A DNA stretch of 64,000 nt from Eutreptiella sp. 'Long Island Sound 2002' (lineage: Eukaryota > Euglenozoa > Euglenophyceae > Eutreptiales > Eutreptiaceae): NCBI GenBank assembly GCA_964036045.1, contig OZ038382.1, positions 136,809,251 through 136,873,250 of the forward strand. The letters are read 5' to 3'. The position numbers and the translations under genes were made by a program. This document shows positions 54,253 to 64,000 of the stretch, piece by piece. The notes beneath the pieces are model-generated. The model was not told where the DNA came from and did not search any database. It saw only the letters and a program-made list of their open reading frames with translations. The stretch's first letter is position 1, and each line of letters begins with the position of its first letter.

Positions 54253-56394
54253 GTGCGTTGTGTCATTTCTTGGAGCCCACGTGTGCGGCCTGTGCAGTCA
54301 CAGATTGTAGAAGGACCTGTGTTTTTGCACGAATCTGTGGCCCTGCTTTACATGTTGTGCGTTGGGAAGAGCAGTATCATTCTTCAGGGGCCCGCAGATC
54401 GGGCTGGGGAACCCCTGAGCGCATGGCTCATCACACGCAGGCCTGCCACGGCCAGCGCCGCTCTGGCCCCAGCACTGCGCCTGGGAGGAGGCCTGATCCA
54501 GAGGATGCTGCTCCTCAGACCACTGACAAGTGGCGGACTCTGCTGACGCTCGCAATTTTTTGTTTGGTGCTGAAATATGCGGACACATATGCGGACCTTT
54601 TCGCCGGCGGAATGAGGCATTGTCCGATCCATTTTGTTTGAGGGCCGCAAAAAATTTCCGCGAATTTCCTCAAATTTGAAAAAAGCCCCCCACCTCCCCG
54701 TTGGCGTGGTAGATTTTCGATTGCCACACTGGGGCTGGGAGGTCCATCGAGCCTCCCCCAACATGGGGGGGGGGGGGCTCTTCTCTCCATCTTGTGCATT
54801 TGTGTGGCGGTGGGTGGGTGGGTGGGTGCCCCCCCCTGATTCGCTCAGGGGAAGGCTTAGGGGTCAAACAATGGATTGGATCTCATCTCATTTCAAAAGC
54901 AGGGCAGGGGTTTCATGAGGGTTGGTGGGTTGCAGTGAATCCGGGGGCTCCATTGACCGGAATCGTGAATCAGCCAAATGAAATCCAGTGCCGAAGGAGC
55001 TGAGGAAATTTTTTTGGGTCCAAAATGGTGATTGCCCTAAAGGCGGTCGGTTGGTACTTTTGGGTGTACGCACGGATTTGAAATTTGCCAAGCCACTGGG
55101 GAGAAGTGCTGTTGGTTGATGAGAGTGGGACAAATGCCCCTCTACTCACACCCCCTGCCCCTTGGCTTGGTGTCCCTCTCCCAAGACAGTGAAGTTTGGA
55201 GGGTGCCCACCATCTATGACGTGGGAAATGTCACACAAGGCCAGGGGTTCCGGATCCCAAGCGTTACCCATCAGAGCGGGCAGCATTTCCAGGCATTTTG
55301 CCGTTGGTTTGTTTCCTTTTTTGGGAGCAACCACCCACACCCGGGGTAAGGGTGGGCGCATTTCTGTGGGGGGTTTTGCAGCCGATGTACTCTGACAGTG
55401 CACACCGGTCCATGCTTGGCCCTCGGCTGGTGCAGGTCCGGTCAGGCAGGGGGCTCCCAGATTCTCGATTACAGGGGAAGGGGGGGGGGTTAGAGCCGCA
55501 CCCCTGTCACCTCCGTACCCCCCTCCCCCCCATCGACCGGCAGCTGGGTTGTCTGCGGCCTGAGAAAGTAGTGCGAAGCAACAGTTAGTATGTGTACACG
55601 AGCGCTACTGAGGCAGGCCTTTGTTCGTGCGTGCTGGACCGCACCCGCATACCTCTTCCAGAATCCCTCCTCCCCTGCGCCAGGGCATTTCGATATGCAT
55701 TACCTACAGTGGGGACAGGACGCACTGGGTATGAGCAGTGCAACAGTGTGTAAATACGGTCATTTGAGAAACTCAGGGGCATCGCAGGCTTTGGATGACT
55801 GTATTTGTAGTCCCATTGTCCAGTGACTCCATTTCACTGATGCCAATGGCTTCCATTGGGGCGGAAGGGAGGGTAGGTTCGCGTGACGTTTGTGCAATCG
55901 AAGTATACAGCCAACGTCTCCTTTGTGACTGTTCGTAAGGATTGCCTTTTGAGAGGCTCCCATCCCCCGCCGGGTGCACACTGTGGCGCAAACACGGGAC
56001 TGATTTACCATAAAGACTGCAGCTATGCATATGAATATACAGGGAGGGCATCAGCGTTACCGGATCGGCGCTGAGGGGCGTTGCGTGCGCTGTGCGCAAG
56101 GTCAGCGTTCTTCCCTTCCCATCATGGCCACCATGACATTTTTACATCTCCATTTTCTCTGACTTCTGCTGCACCTGTAGACAATATTGTATTTTGAGCC
56201 CATGCATGTGGTCTTTTGGGGTATTGGTGGTTTTGAAGTCAGTGCTGGCAGACTCGCCTCAATACCGGGCGCTATGTGCAAACTCCCCCTTTGAGGGGGC
56301 TGGGGCTGAGGGGGCTGCTGCAGTGCGCAAGCAGTGCAAGTGTTGCTGTGGTCCGTCACTGAAGCGCTGTCACTGTCCTGTGGACACTTTGCAG
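54253..56394. other. Intron sequence with no supported gene
   Basis: Several GC-rich and C/G-run stretches (54770, 54830, 55490) and short overlapping frames are present without motifs. I see no RNA gene. Confidence 0.4.
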
Positions 56395-56543
56395 GTCTGG
56401 ACAGTAACCACAAAGCAGCACGAGGCCCAGTTGAAGCTCACGCTGGACCGACAGCGCCAGGAATTGACACGTTCCCGAAATGAGGCGGCACGAACCAGCG
56501 ACGCCCTCAACGCAGAGCAGGAGCTTGTGCTGGAGCTGTGCAG
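56395..56543 (+). CDS. Coiled-coil protein, probable exon h
   Basis: After the acceptor gtggacactttgcag the frame reads VWTVTTKQHEAQLKLTLDRQ, then RQELTRSRNEAARTSDALNA and EQELVLEL, again charged and heptad-like. NAEQELVLEL echoes the REQELVQKLQE part of the 38-residue unit. The start is phase 0. The end is uncertain: a good donor, gcag|gtgcca, lies at 56544 (phase 2), while ending at 56526 (ctt|gtgctg) would keep phase 0. No later exon of this kind was recognised, so the gene's 3' end is not identified. Confidence 0.5.
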
Positions 56544-57287
56544 GTGCCATGGCCTACTACTCGGGTGCCTCAGCAGCGCCAATTGGATTGGGAGGGGGTG
56601 GGGAAGGCTGAAACAGCAGGGACAGGGCTGCGGGTCGGGAGTGTGAAAAGCGAAGGACGGGACGGAACGCGACTTCTTGGCCGCACTTTTGTGATGATGA
56701 CCGTCCAAAGCAGTGCAAAACCGCTGCCCTTAAAACTGCCAAACCTGAGAAAAATGACTGCAACCCCGTGAAAAGGCATGCACTTCAGGAAAGGGGTTGG
56801 TTTTCTGAGATTTCGGCTCGGGGTCTTTCCTTGTGTGGGGAACGGTATGGGCCAAAGCGACCCCGGGGCATGGGGGGCAACGGGGATAGAGGAGGTGGGG
56901 ACATGCTGCACAGTGCAGCCAGTGGCATTGGTCTGCGGCAACATTTTTGGCAGCCTCCGGCAGAAGGCTGCGGTCTCATTGGGTGACGTTTGAGAGAACA
57001 TGCGGCGGCCTCTGGCATGGGGTAGCCCCAGGGCGCCTTGGTTTTTGTTGTTGTCATGGAAAGTCTGGGACCGCCACCGGTAGCTAACCGCCAACCGTCG
57101 AGGGTCAACTTCCAACTGCTGGTGGTTTACCCCCAACTGCTAGGGGGCCTGACTCCAGGCCTGACCTCTCGATTTCGAATATAGTCCGCCCCTGTGAGTG
57201 ACAGGCAGATGAGGTCCTGAGATGGGTCGTGTCCGAACCTAGAGGGGCTGCCCAGATCCCACTATTGAGGGTTTCAAGTATGACCGG

Positions 57288-57345
57288 TACCTCACTGGTC
57301 AATGCCTCCAGATCCATGGCACAAAGTCCTAGGTTCGAGCCTGAC
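57288..57345 (+). repeat. tRNA-like (SINE head-like) sequence, second copy
   Basis: This contains tacctcactggtcaatgcc and aaagtcctaggttcgagcc, matching the A-box-like and B-box parts of the 40351-40460 sequence at nearly the same spacing (about 44 bases). It does not fold into a convincing tRNA. Confidence 0.45.
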
Positions 57346-57649
57346 CAATCAAATTATTTCTGAACGTTTGCCCTCCGCTGCTGGAGTACTTACAGCCACC
57401 CTCCAGTTGGCAGTGTGCCAGTGGAGGGCACGTTTCTCCCTTCCTAAGTGGCCTCTCCGGTCTGATGCCATGTGTGTGCTAAGGTCTTGAGCCAAGTGGC
57501 CACCATCGCCTTTCTGAGTGGGCAGAAGTCATAACCGCAGTGTTGGGCCCTCAGTGCACACATTGGAGACTTAGGTAGGCGGCGGGACTCATGCAAACCC
57601 CCCCAGCGTTGGCTGAAAGCACCATCTGAAGAATTTTTGGCATTTTCAG

Positions 57650-57843
57650 GACCACCATGCTAGCTTTCAGGCACATCTGCACATGCAACTAACAACCAAC
57701 TGGCACTGCCTCTTGCGGGAACTGTATTTGGGGCTGCAAACTCATGGAGTAGACTCAGTGGTGGCTTCTACCCTTGGCCTTTGCCACTACTCCAACACTC
57801 TACGGCTCAACGGAGTCCAGTCTCCACTGATATTAGTCTGACC
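57650..57843 (+). other. Possible exon of unknown protein
   Basis: After tttttggcattttcag the frame reads DHHASFQAHLHMQLTTNWHC and continues LLRELYLGLQTHGVDSVVAS to a stop at about 57842. The sequence looks protein-like but I do not recognise it. It is not coiled coil, so it probably does not continue the giant gene, unless as a terminal exon. Confidence 0.25.
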
Positions 57844-58520
57844 AAGAAGTGGAAGAGATCACGGAAACCGTGGCTCAAGTGGTCCCAACACACCAACTGT
57901 TGCGACAGTATATGGTTTTGCTTGGTCACTTGGCCACTTCCAAGCGGCTAGCAGTGCCTGTAAGTCCAGTGGATCGCGAGGGAGTACGTTCCCCTTCCCT
58001 TGGACTTGCGTGTCGGTGCATTCCGGAGATTGTGGACAGAGAGGGTCACATTTGATGGGAAACGAGCCCTGGGCCCTATAACACCAAATTCTATGACAAC
58101 TGGTGGATAGAGAGACCCCCAAATGCAATGTGCTGAAAGCCACGGGTCCGAGAACAGCATGACCACTCTACAACCGGGTTGGCACTTTGGGCCCGCAAAA
58201 CAGTATTGTCGTCAAGTGACAACGCCAATTCAAGCACAAACCATGAACGGGACCATGGGGGATGACATCAACCCTCAAGGCAGCATGTGAACAGTAAACG
58301 GCTGGGCCAGAGTCCCCACCCTAACAGCAGCCTCCCTCCCACACAACCATAAATCACTACTTCCGAAACCGTGGAGATCTCAAGTTGCACGCCCGAAGCT
58401 TGCCGGGGGGGGGGGGGGGGGGGGCAACTGGGTCAACCCTTAGTGAGGGTGGTGTGGTCCTATGGACACATTTTGAAATCGGCTGTACAAATCTTCATGG
58501 CTTTAGAGCAAAAGGCGCCT

Positions 58521-58835
58521 CTACTGATGGGATGTTGTTTCGGTGCTTCTTCGCGCACGCTGCCTGGTGAACCACATGCATGGACTACGGCGGTGACATA
58601 CATTGTGTCGTGCTTGAACATCATGAGGAAGTAAGAAGACAGTAAGGGCACCAGCCATACAACCGTTGGTTTGGCTTGGAGGCACTGCCACATCTTTATT
58701 GTTAATAGTGACAATTGCTAAGGGCTCCATTGGTTTGTTTGTGCCATGGACTGCAGAGTGCCAGTATGGCCCTTCAAAGTCCACATTTGGGAGCCACTTC
58801 CTGGTACTTCCTTGGTCCGGCCAATGTTGAAACAC
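58521..58835 (-). other. Possible minus-strand coding fragment
   Basis: The minus frame contains RKWLPNVDFEGPYWHSAV and MEPLAIVTINNKDVAVPPSQ, which looks more protein-like than neighbouring frames. It has no recognised domain and no clear splice sites. It may be a remnant of a mobile element. Confidence 0.2.
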
Positions 58836-59318
58836 CTCCAGTCAAAGGGTGTTGCCACACATTCTCGGGCTTTGGGTTTTCAAAAGGATGGTTGATCATG
58901 TGGCTATGAATCACTACATCTTTGTGATGAGGTGGCTAGCCATGGGGGAAGCCTAGAGGACGTTGATGTTATCCTGCCACCTTTGCCGAAAGGATTCATC
59001 AAGGAAGCACTGCGCATCATCAATGCAGATCGCTCCGCAAGGAAGAGCTAAGTGGGTATGGAGTCGGGTGTTTTACCAAAAAAACGCATTTTTTGTTTTT
59101 TTATGTTCCCCCCCCCGTTTTTGGCGGCGGGTTGGTGTTTTTTCATGTTTTTTGGTGTTTTTTTTGTTTTTTCATGGTGGTATTAGGTACAAACGCACCT
59201 TGTGGTACCAAGGAGGCATTGTTTTTTGAATATTTTTGGCATTCCTTGTTTCTCGGACGTCTTCTGGCAGACTGTTTTTTTGTTTTTTTCCCTCATGCAT
59301 GACTTACCAAGTAGTTCT

Positions 59319-59560
59319 ACAATGGGGGACACACATATGTGGGAGATGTGGGATGTGGGATGTTGGGTCCGTATGTCATGGCGTGAACATGTGCAAATGT
59401 GAATGCAAATCTATGATGACATGGCAAATAGAGTTGCAATGGGGGCCACACATATATAGGAGATGTGGGATTTGGGAGGTTACGTCCATATGTCATGGCA
59501 TGCATACATGCAATCTGTGATCACATAGCAGATAGAGGTGCAATGGAGGTCACAAAAAGA
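59319..59560 (+). repeat. Tandem repeat of about 104-117 bp, about two and a half units
   Basis: Landmark gcaatggggg recurs near 59320, 59437 and 59541. Units share cacacatat, gagatgtggga, tatgtcatggc and tgcaaatctatgat-like parts. A shorter gatgtggga motif repeats on to about 59630. Confidence 0.7.
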
Positions 59561-59698
59561 AAGTAGATGGGATGTGGGATCTGGGATGTCTGGTATGGGA
59601 TGTGGGACGTAGAATGTGGGATGTGCATTGCAAATACGTAGGACATGTTTGCTGTTTCCCCTTCTTGCTAGCGTATGTTTTGTTGATGCCGCGTCTGG

Positions 59699-60588
59699 GT
59701 GAAGAAGGACGCCGAGGGCGCCGAGTGGTCCTTCCATAAATCCGCCTCAGCCGTCGCTCGTTACCTGGGAGAGCAGGGCGTCAAGTTGCATGACCCCCAA
59801 GTCTGCCGGGAGGCCAAGTGCAATGGTGCCCGCGACGGTGGGCGTTTCACTGCCGACCTGAACACGGTAGCCCCCCATAATGCCACCGTTGCTGCAAAAC
59901 CCGCGCAGCACCATCCATTCCCAACGGTCTTGCCGGTGCCAACCGCGTTTGCGGTGCTTGCGATAGTGAGTTTGGAGGGCACCTTAAAAAATGTGTTTCC
60001 TATGGCAAGCAGACCCATGAACTATGTGGTACTGTTGTTGTACAACACAAGTTCCACTGCTACATGTGCGTGTGCCTAGTCTGTCATTGTCCTTTGATAG
60101 GCCTAGTGGTAAAGTCTGCCCAATGCACGCGCACCGCTCATGCACACTGCACAACCGCGGTTGGTGACGCAGTTCATTGCAAGGCTTGCGCCTCTCCACC
60201 ACCACCACCACCACCACCACCACCACCACCACCAAACCGAGGCCGGCGGCGCCTGTTTCGCCAGCAGTGGCAAAAGGGGTGGCCGTGGTTGAAATACATC
60301 AACGACCTCATGCACTGCGCTGCTTGTCGGATGTACCCCTAGCCTGGTGGCTCCCCTGAATGGGCCCAAGGTACCCACAATTTCCGCGCCTCAGCAGTGA
60401 AGAAGCATGAGCGCTCCGGTCCGCACCGTGTTGCACTGGCAATGTGGGTATCCAATGGTCAGAAGTCCTCTCCCTTAGGGACCCTGCCGCCGCACGTACG
60501 CGACGGGATCCTGACGGCGTTCCGAGCGGTGTACCAAGGGGAGAAGAGCGGGGTTCCTTGCGGGACTTTCATGGGGATCTGTCTATGA
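59699..60588 (+). pseudogene. Cys-rich, zinc-finger reading frame, frameshifted and TAG-interrupted
   Basis: The first part reads KDAEGAEWSFHKSASAVARY, then LGEQGVKLHDPQVCREAKCN and GGRFTADL, similar in pattern to the short helix-turn-helix repeats of NUMOD type. Near 59880 the good frame shifts. It then gives VCGACDSEFGGHLKKC, CYMCVCLVCHCPL and AVHCKACAS, followed by a Pro stretch encoded by a (CCA)n microsatellite. A TTF/hAT-type zinc finger follows: WPWLKYINDLMHCAACRMYP, an in-frame TAG at 60340, and NFRASAVKKHERSGPHRVAL. The CxxC ... HExSxxH layout is typical of fingers found in hAT transposases and ZMYM-like proteins. The TAG falls inside the finger. This is best read as a decayed mobile-element gene. 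Confidence 0.5.
60196..60235 (+). repeat. (CCA)n microsatellite
   Basis: About 13 CCA triplets lie inside the Cys-rich frame and would encode a Pro run. Confidence 0.9.
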
Positions 60589-60589
60589 T

Positions 60590-61080
60590 CGAGCTCTCTG
60601 GTGGCAATGTCCTTCCGGGCTACCGCTCCCGGTTCTCTGCCCGTGGCATTCTTGCGGCCATAGCAGTGCCTTTCCGCAACACCCAAGGCACCATCATCCA
60701 CAGCGCCCACGGTAGACGGCGATGCAGGAGAGAGACCGGACCGCCCTCGGAAGCGGTTGCGAAGCGAAGCCTATGCAGTCAACCGCAACGATGCCAGCAT
60801 GAACAAGGGGGGGCCACAAGAGGGAGGGGGAGAGAAGGGGCAGGAGGAGGGCGAGGGGGGGGAGGGGAAAATTTTTTTTGTTTGGGGCAGGAGCATGATG
60901 CCCCTCAGGTGAGGGAGGCAGAGGGCAGCGAGTGGCCTTTGGACTTTTGAGGCGGACATTGGTAGTTAGTTGTCTTAGCAGTTGGGCACGTGCGCCTGCG
61001 CACAATGTTTCTTTTTATTCGGTGCAATTTCAATGCTTTGCCTTGTTTTTGCCTCTGTGTGACATGTGTTGCTTGTGAAC
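60590..61080. other. Sequence with a possible basic reading frame only
   Basis: One plus frame near 60710-60900 reads VDGDAGERPDRPRKRLRSEA and then a Gly/Glu-rich run. It may be a continuation of the preceding broken gene. I do not call it separately. Confidence 0.3.
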
Positions 61081-61082
61081 GA

Positions 61083-61530
61083 ACCAGGAAATACTAGTGA
61101 CCATCTAGAGGGCACCAAGAAATAACCATGATCCTCTGGAGCACACCAAGAACTAACACCGACCATCCAGAGCGCACCAGAAAATAATAGTGACCATCCA
61201 GAGTGCAATAGGAAACAACATCGACCATCCAGAATACACTAGGAAATTACAGTGGCCATCCAGAGTGCAAGGGGAAACAACAGCGACCATCTAGAGCACA
61301 CCGGGAAATTACAGTGACCATCCAGAGCGCACTAGGAAATAACAATGACCATCCAGAGTGCAACAGGAAACAACAGGAAACAACAACGACCATCCAAAAA
61401 TTACAGGGACCATCCGGAGCACACCAAGAAACAACAGTGACCATCCGGAGAACACCAGGAAATAAGAGTGAGCATCCAGAACGCAACAAGAAATAACAGC
61501 GGCCATCCACAGCGAAGTAGGAGATAACGC
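61083..61530 (+). repeat. 31-bp minisatellite, about 14 units
   Basis: Unit core gaccatccagagcgcac-aggaaataaca recurs every 31-32 bp (for example 61161, 61192, 61223, 61255, 61286). Copies diverge at several positions, and one has a duplicated aggaaacaac. Confidence 0.9.
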
Positions 61531-61949
61531 CAACCTGGCAGTCCTTGGGCAAACCCACCTAAAAAACACCGTGGCTGCTGGGATACATTAATTTGTCAAC
61601 ACGCAAGCAGGAACGAGTGAAAATGATGGGAAAACGCCACTTCGGATCACAAGCAACCAATCTGCAACACAGTGTTTTTCTATTGGTTGAGCTGTTGAGT
61701 GACACCATGCTTTGAACCTTGAAAAAAATATTTTAATTGCCGTGGAAAATGCATTTGAGGTCACAGTGATGTAGAAAAACAACAAAAAAAACAAAAATAC
61801 ACAAAAACGGGATTTTTAAAAAAAATTACCGTTTTGGGTGTCCGGGTGTCACCGGGGTGCGTGACACCCGTTTACCTCTACCTTGTCGCTCCGTCCGAGT
61901 CCCTGGCACCATATCGGAGAATGGGTGGGAGGGGGAAGTGAATTGCTAG

Positions 61950-62269
61950 GAGCATGGAGAATCTCCTCTTGCCCCAGCCTCTGACTCTGGGTCCCCGCCC
62001 CCATGTACTTCCCCCCTCCTTTTTGATGAAGAGGATCCTCTTTCACAACCCGAGGGCAACATTGCCGCCTCCTCCTCGGAGCCAACGGTGGGAGAATTAC
62101 CTGCCTTCCCAGCCTCGAACTGCAGGGATGATAGTTTTCCTGAGTCTGTGGCTGGTTGGTTGAAGATGTGCACAGCTTATGAGGCATCAAACGCGTTTGC
62201 TGGGGCTGGTTCACTCACACATGCGTCCACCGGAGGCAATCCAGAGCCTTTCAAGTGCCATGAATGTGC

Positions 62270-62314
<45 letters not shown>

Positions 62315-62369
62315 CACACGCTCATGCGCATTCATTTGTCGTTCGTCGCTGTTGTGTCCCTATTTCTGA
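61950..62369 (+). other. Possible coding exon running into a CA repeat
   Basis: The plus frame contains LLFDEEDPLSQPEGNIAASS, SEPTVGELPAFPASNCRDDS and NPEPFKCHECAHAHT, then becomes a His/Thr run from the (CA)n microsatellite. The first 100 codons look protein-like (acidic, Ser/Pro-rich), and the frame is open after a TAG near 61944. No domain is recognised and no ATG is near the start. Confidence 0.25.
62272..62312 (+). repeat. (CA)n microsatellite
   Basis: About 20 CA dinucleotides occur in a row. A shorter (CA)8-9 tract occurs near 30328-30340. Confidence 0.95.
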
Positions 62370-62724
62370 CCCCTCCAAACTGGAGCCACATGACATCTGT
62401 TCTCCTTGGGCTCCTTGGCTGTTGTTGCGGTGCCTGTTACAACTGTGGATGCTGTACTCCTAGTCTAGGTGTTGTGTGTGTTGTGGTGCACTCATGCATG
62501 CACTAGAGGCAAAGATACGGGTGGCCTAGACCAAGTGGATCATAGGATAAAGTGGCATGGGATGTGGTGCAGTACAGTGCAGTGCAGTGTGGTGCTTCTC
62601 CCATCCGAAGCAGTTTGCTGGCTGATATTGCCTCCCACGTCCATGCACACATGGCCTGGGCGATATCCTGCAAAATTCCACTGAGGGCCCACCGGACTTT
62701 TGACCCCCCAGATTGTGTCAAGCG

Positions 62725-63110
62725 TAAGTCGCTTTTTTTTTTTAGGCGTAATTCGAGTGTGGAAAAAAAAGCTTGAAAATGTATGGCACGCGACTTACAC
62801 TTTTTTTTTGTGACGCAACCTACACCGAAAAAAAAGTTATGCGACTCACACTTTTTTTTTGGGAAAAACAGCGAGTTACACCTTTTTGTTGCACAACCTA
62901 CGCTTTTTTTGATACACGACCTGCTGCCAAAAAAAATAAGCGAGTTACGCTTTTTTTTAAATCAAGCGAGGTACACTTTTTTTATTACACAACCTACGCT
63001 TTTTTTGTTACGCGACCTACTGCCAAAAATTAGAATAAGCGAGTTGCGCTTTTTCAAAAACAAAAAAAGCAAGTTACACTTTTTTTGTTACGCGACGTAC
63101 GCTTTTTTAA
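62725..63110 (+). repeat. Irregular repeat of T runs with gcgacctacgc/gcgagttacac
   Basis: Short pieces such as cgagttacac, gcgacctac and cacaacctacgc alternate with runs of seven to nine T or A, giving an irregular unit of about 35-45 bp repeated roughly nine times. Confidence 0.75.
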
Positions 63111-63117
63111 TATGCCC

Positions 63118-63225
63118 CCTGTGATTTTGTCCCCCTAAAAAGGCAGGGGTGAGGCAGCCACTTCTGATTTTGTCCCCTTGTTTGGGGACCCCCGAGAATG
63201 TAGGGGTTACGTAGCACTTACGCCC
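63118..63225 (+). repeat. Dispersed ~106-bp repeat, copy at 63 kb
   Basis: It holds gattttgtccccct, aaggcaggggtgaggcagccac, tctgattttgtcccc and cccgagaatgtaggggttacg in the usual order. The Cys-rich frame starts immediately after it. Confidence 0.75.
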
Positions 63226-63227
63226 AG

Positions 63228-64000
63228 TTGAACTGTTTCCGCCCCCTTTGGACTTGCGGGCAATGCCAGCGAAAAGTATACTTGTGGTGCGTGCACTGCG
63301 AAGGCTGTGGTTTTTGCTTGACCACAATGGATTGCCCTATGCGAGGCCGCATCACTGTTGATGAGGATGCATTGTTGTACCGCAAGTCGAAAACAGAGGT
63401 TGACGTGGATTCCCTCCCGCAAGCCACCTTGCCCCCAGGTCGTGTTGAGGATGAGGTGGGCAGAGGCGTTGGTACTAGCTGGTAGGGTGAGTGAGCTTTC
63501 AAATGCCGCCACTCCAGAGCAACATGCTGTGGCGCTTGTCCTTGTCACTCCCTTCAACGTAGCCAAGCCGTCGGATGCCGGTATTTTTGAGGAGGAGGGT
63601 ACTGCTATCCCTGTGGTTGTAGCTTGGATGGTGACCCGTCATACGCTCGGCGATGAAACCACTCCTCTTGTGACAAGTTGTACCACAATGAGGTCAGTGA
63701 AACTCCAAGGACGTGCCCCCAGATGGGAAGTCAATTAAGGGCAATGTTAAGGCCCCTCCACAGACCCCGCAGTCCACTTCCTCTTGTAACCCCCCCACAA
63801 GTGATGATGTGCGTCCATATGTGCTCATCCGTAGGAAGCGTGCCGAGGTCCCCGAGGCGTACCCAAAGGGCTCAGAGGGTTGGTTGGTGAACGACCAACG
63901 ATTTATTCAAGAGCTGGAAGAGTTGCTTGCGAAGGATTTCCGTGACGCTTTGTGCGCGGAACAGCAATCCGCGTGCAAAGCCGAAGGCATCGGACACAAA
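63228..64000 (+). pseudogene. Cys-rich protein fragment spread over three frames, cut by the window end
   Basis: The first frame reads WTCGQCQRKVYLWCVHCEGC, then GFCLTTMDCPM, with six closely spaced Cys that could bind zinc, and stops at 63485. The second frame (to 63738) reads NAATPEQHAVALVLVTPFNV and TAIPVVVAWMVTRHTLGDE. The third is open from 63701 to the window end and reads VRPYVLIRRKRAEVPEAYPK and QRFIQELEELLAKDFRDALC. Each part looks coding, so this is either one gene with frameshifts or short introns I cannot place, or a decayed mobile-element gene. The Cys pattern resembles that at 59.9-60.3 kb. The family is not recognised. Confidence 0.4.

Noticed and set aside
60098-60122. A third SINE-like A box (cctagtggtaaag)
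   Set aside because: There is no B box at the right distance, and the bases lie inside a plausible Cys-rich coding frame.
39630-60342. Reassignment of TAG to an amino acid
   Set aside because: Only two suspect TAGs occur, both in broken-looking frames, while the intact RT frame ends with TAG. Decay is simpler.
61083-61530. CRISPR-like 31-bp repeats
   Set aside because: The whole unit repeats with divergence and there are no unique spacers. It is a minisatellite.

Overview
This window looks like nuclear DNA of a large, repeat-rich eukaryotic genome. A unicellular alga or related protist is my best guess, from composition and element content only. The evidence is coding blocks flanked by GT...AG splice sites, tens of kilobases of satellite DNA, a tyrosine-recombinase (YR) retrotransposon, hAT-type transposase remains, microsatellites and tRNA-like repeats. 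I see no bacterial operon structure.

The backbone appears to be one very long plus-strand gene for a coiled-coil protein. Seven confident coding blocks (883-1077, 26797-26943, 27574-27822, 29861-30109, 43497-46988, 51793-52137, 53794-54252) and a probable eighth (from 56395) are each bounded by AG and GT. The first seven begin and end between codons (phase 0), and the eighth also begins in phase 0. They encode charged Glu/Gln/Ala/Leu/Arg-rich coiled coil. The last three share a related repeat of about 38 residues. If this is one gene, it spans at least 55 kb and holds introns of about 25.7 kb and 13.4 kb.

The large introns are filled with repeats. From 1.99 to 19.1 kb there is a satellite of alternating monomers of about 207 and 182 bp with higher-order structure. 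It includes an 819-bp non-satellite cassette repeated four times. From 19.1 to 25.5 kb diverged satellite mixes with a second repeat family, changes orientation near 23.78 kb and is interrupted by a GC-rich island (22317-23092). From 25.5 to 26.27 kb there is another tandem repeat of about 190 bp. In the second giant intron lie a small U1-type zinc-finger reading frame (30688-30864), a YR retrotransposon (32582-38681), a decayed reading frame (39278-40092), a tRNA-like repeat and a frameshifted hAT transposase (41626-42932).

The YR retrotransposon is the most notable element. It has gag, then a recombinase with the R..HxxR..W..Y residues, then a disordered linker, then reverse transcriptase-RNase H. 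Its repeats follow the split pattern A1 ... B1-A2-B2. Reading frames change between its parts.

The right-hand third (47-64 kb) holds the last coiled-coil exons plus small or broken reading frames: zinc-finger-like proteins at 48844-49326, 59699-60588 and 63228-64000, and a Ser-rich probable nuclear protein at 50653-51021. It also holds several minisatellites. Most of this stretch is intron or intergenic sequence in which I see no gene. All assignments come from reading the sequence; no database comparison was possible.
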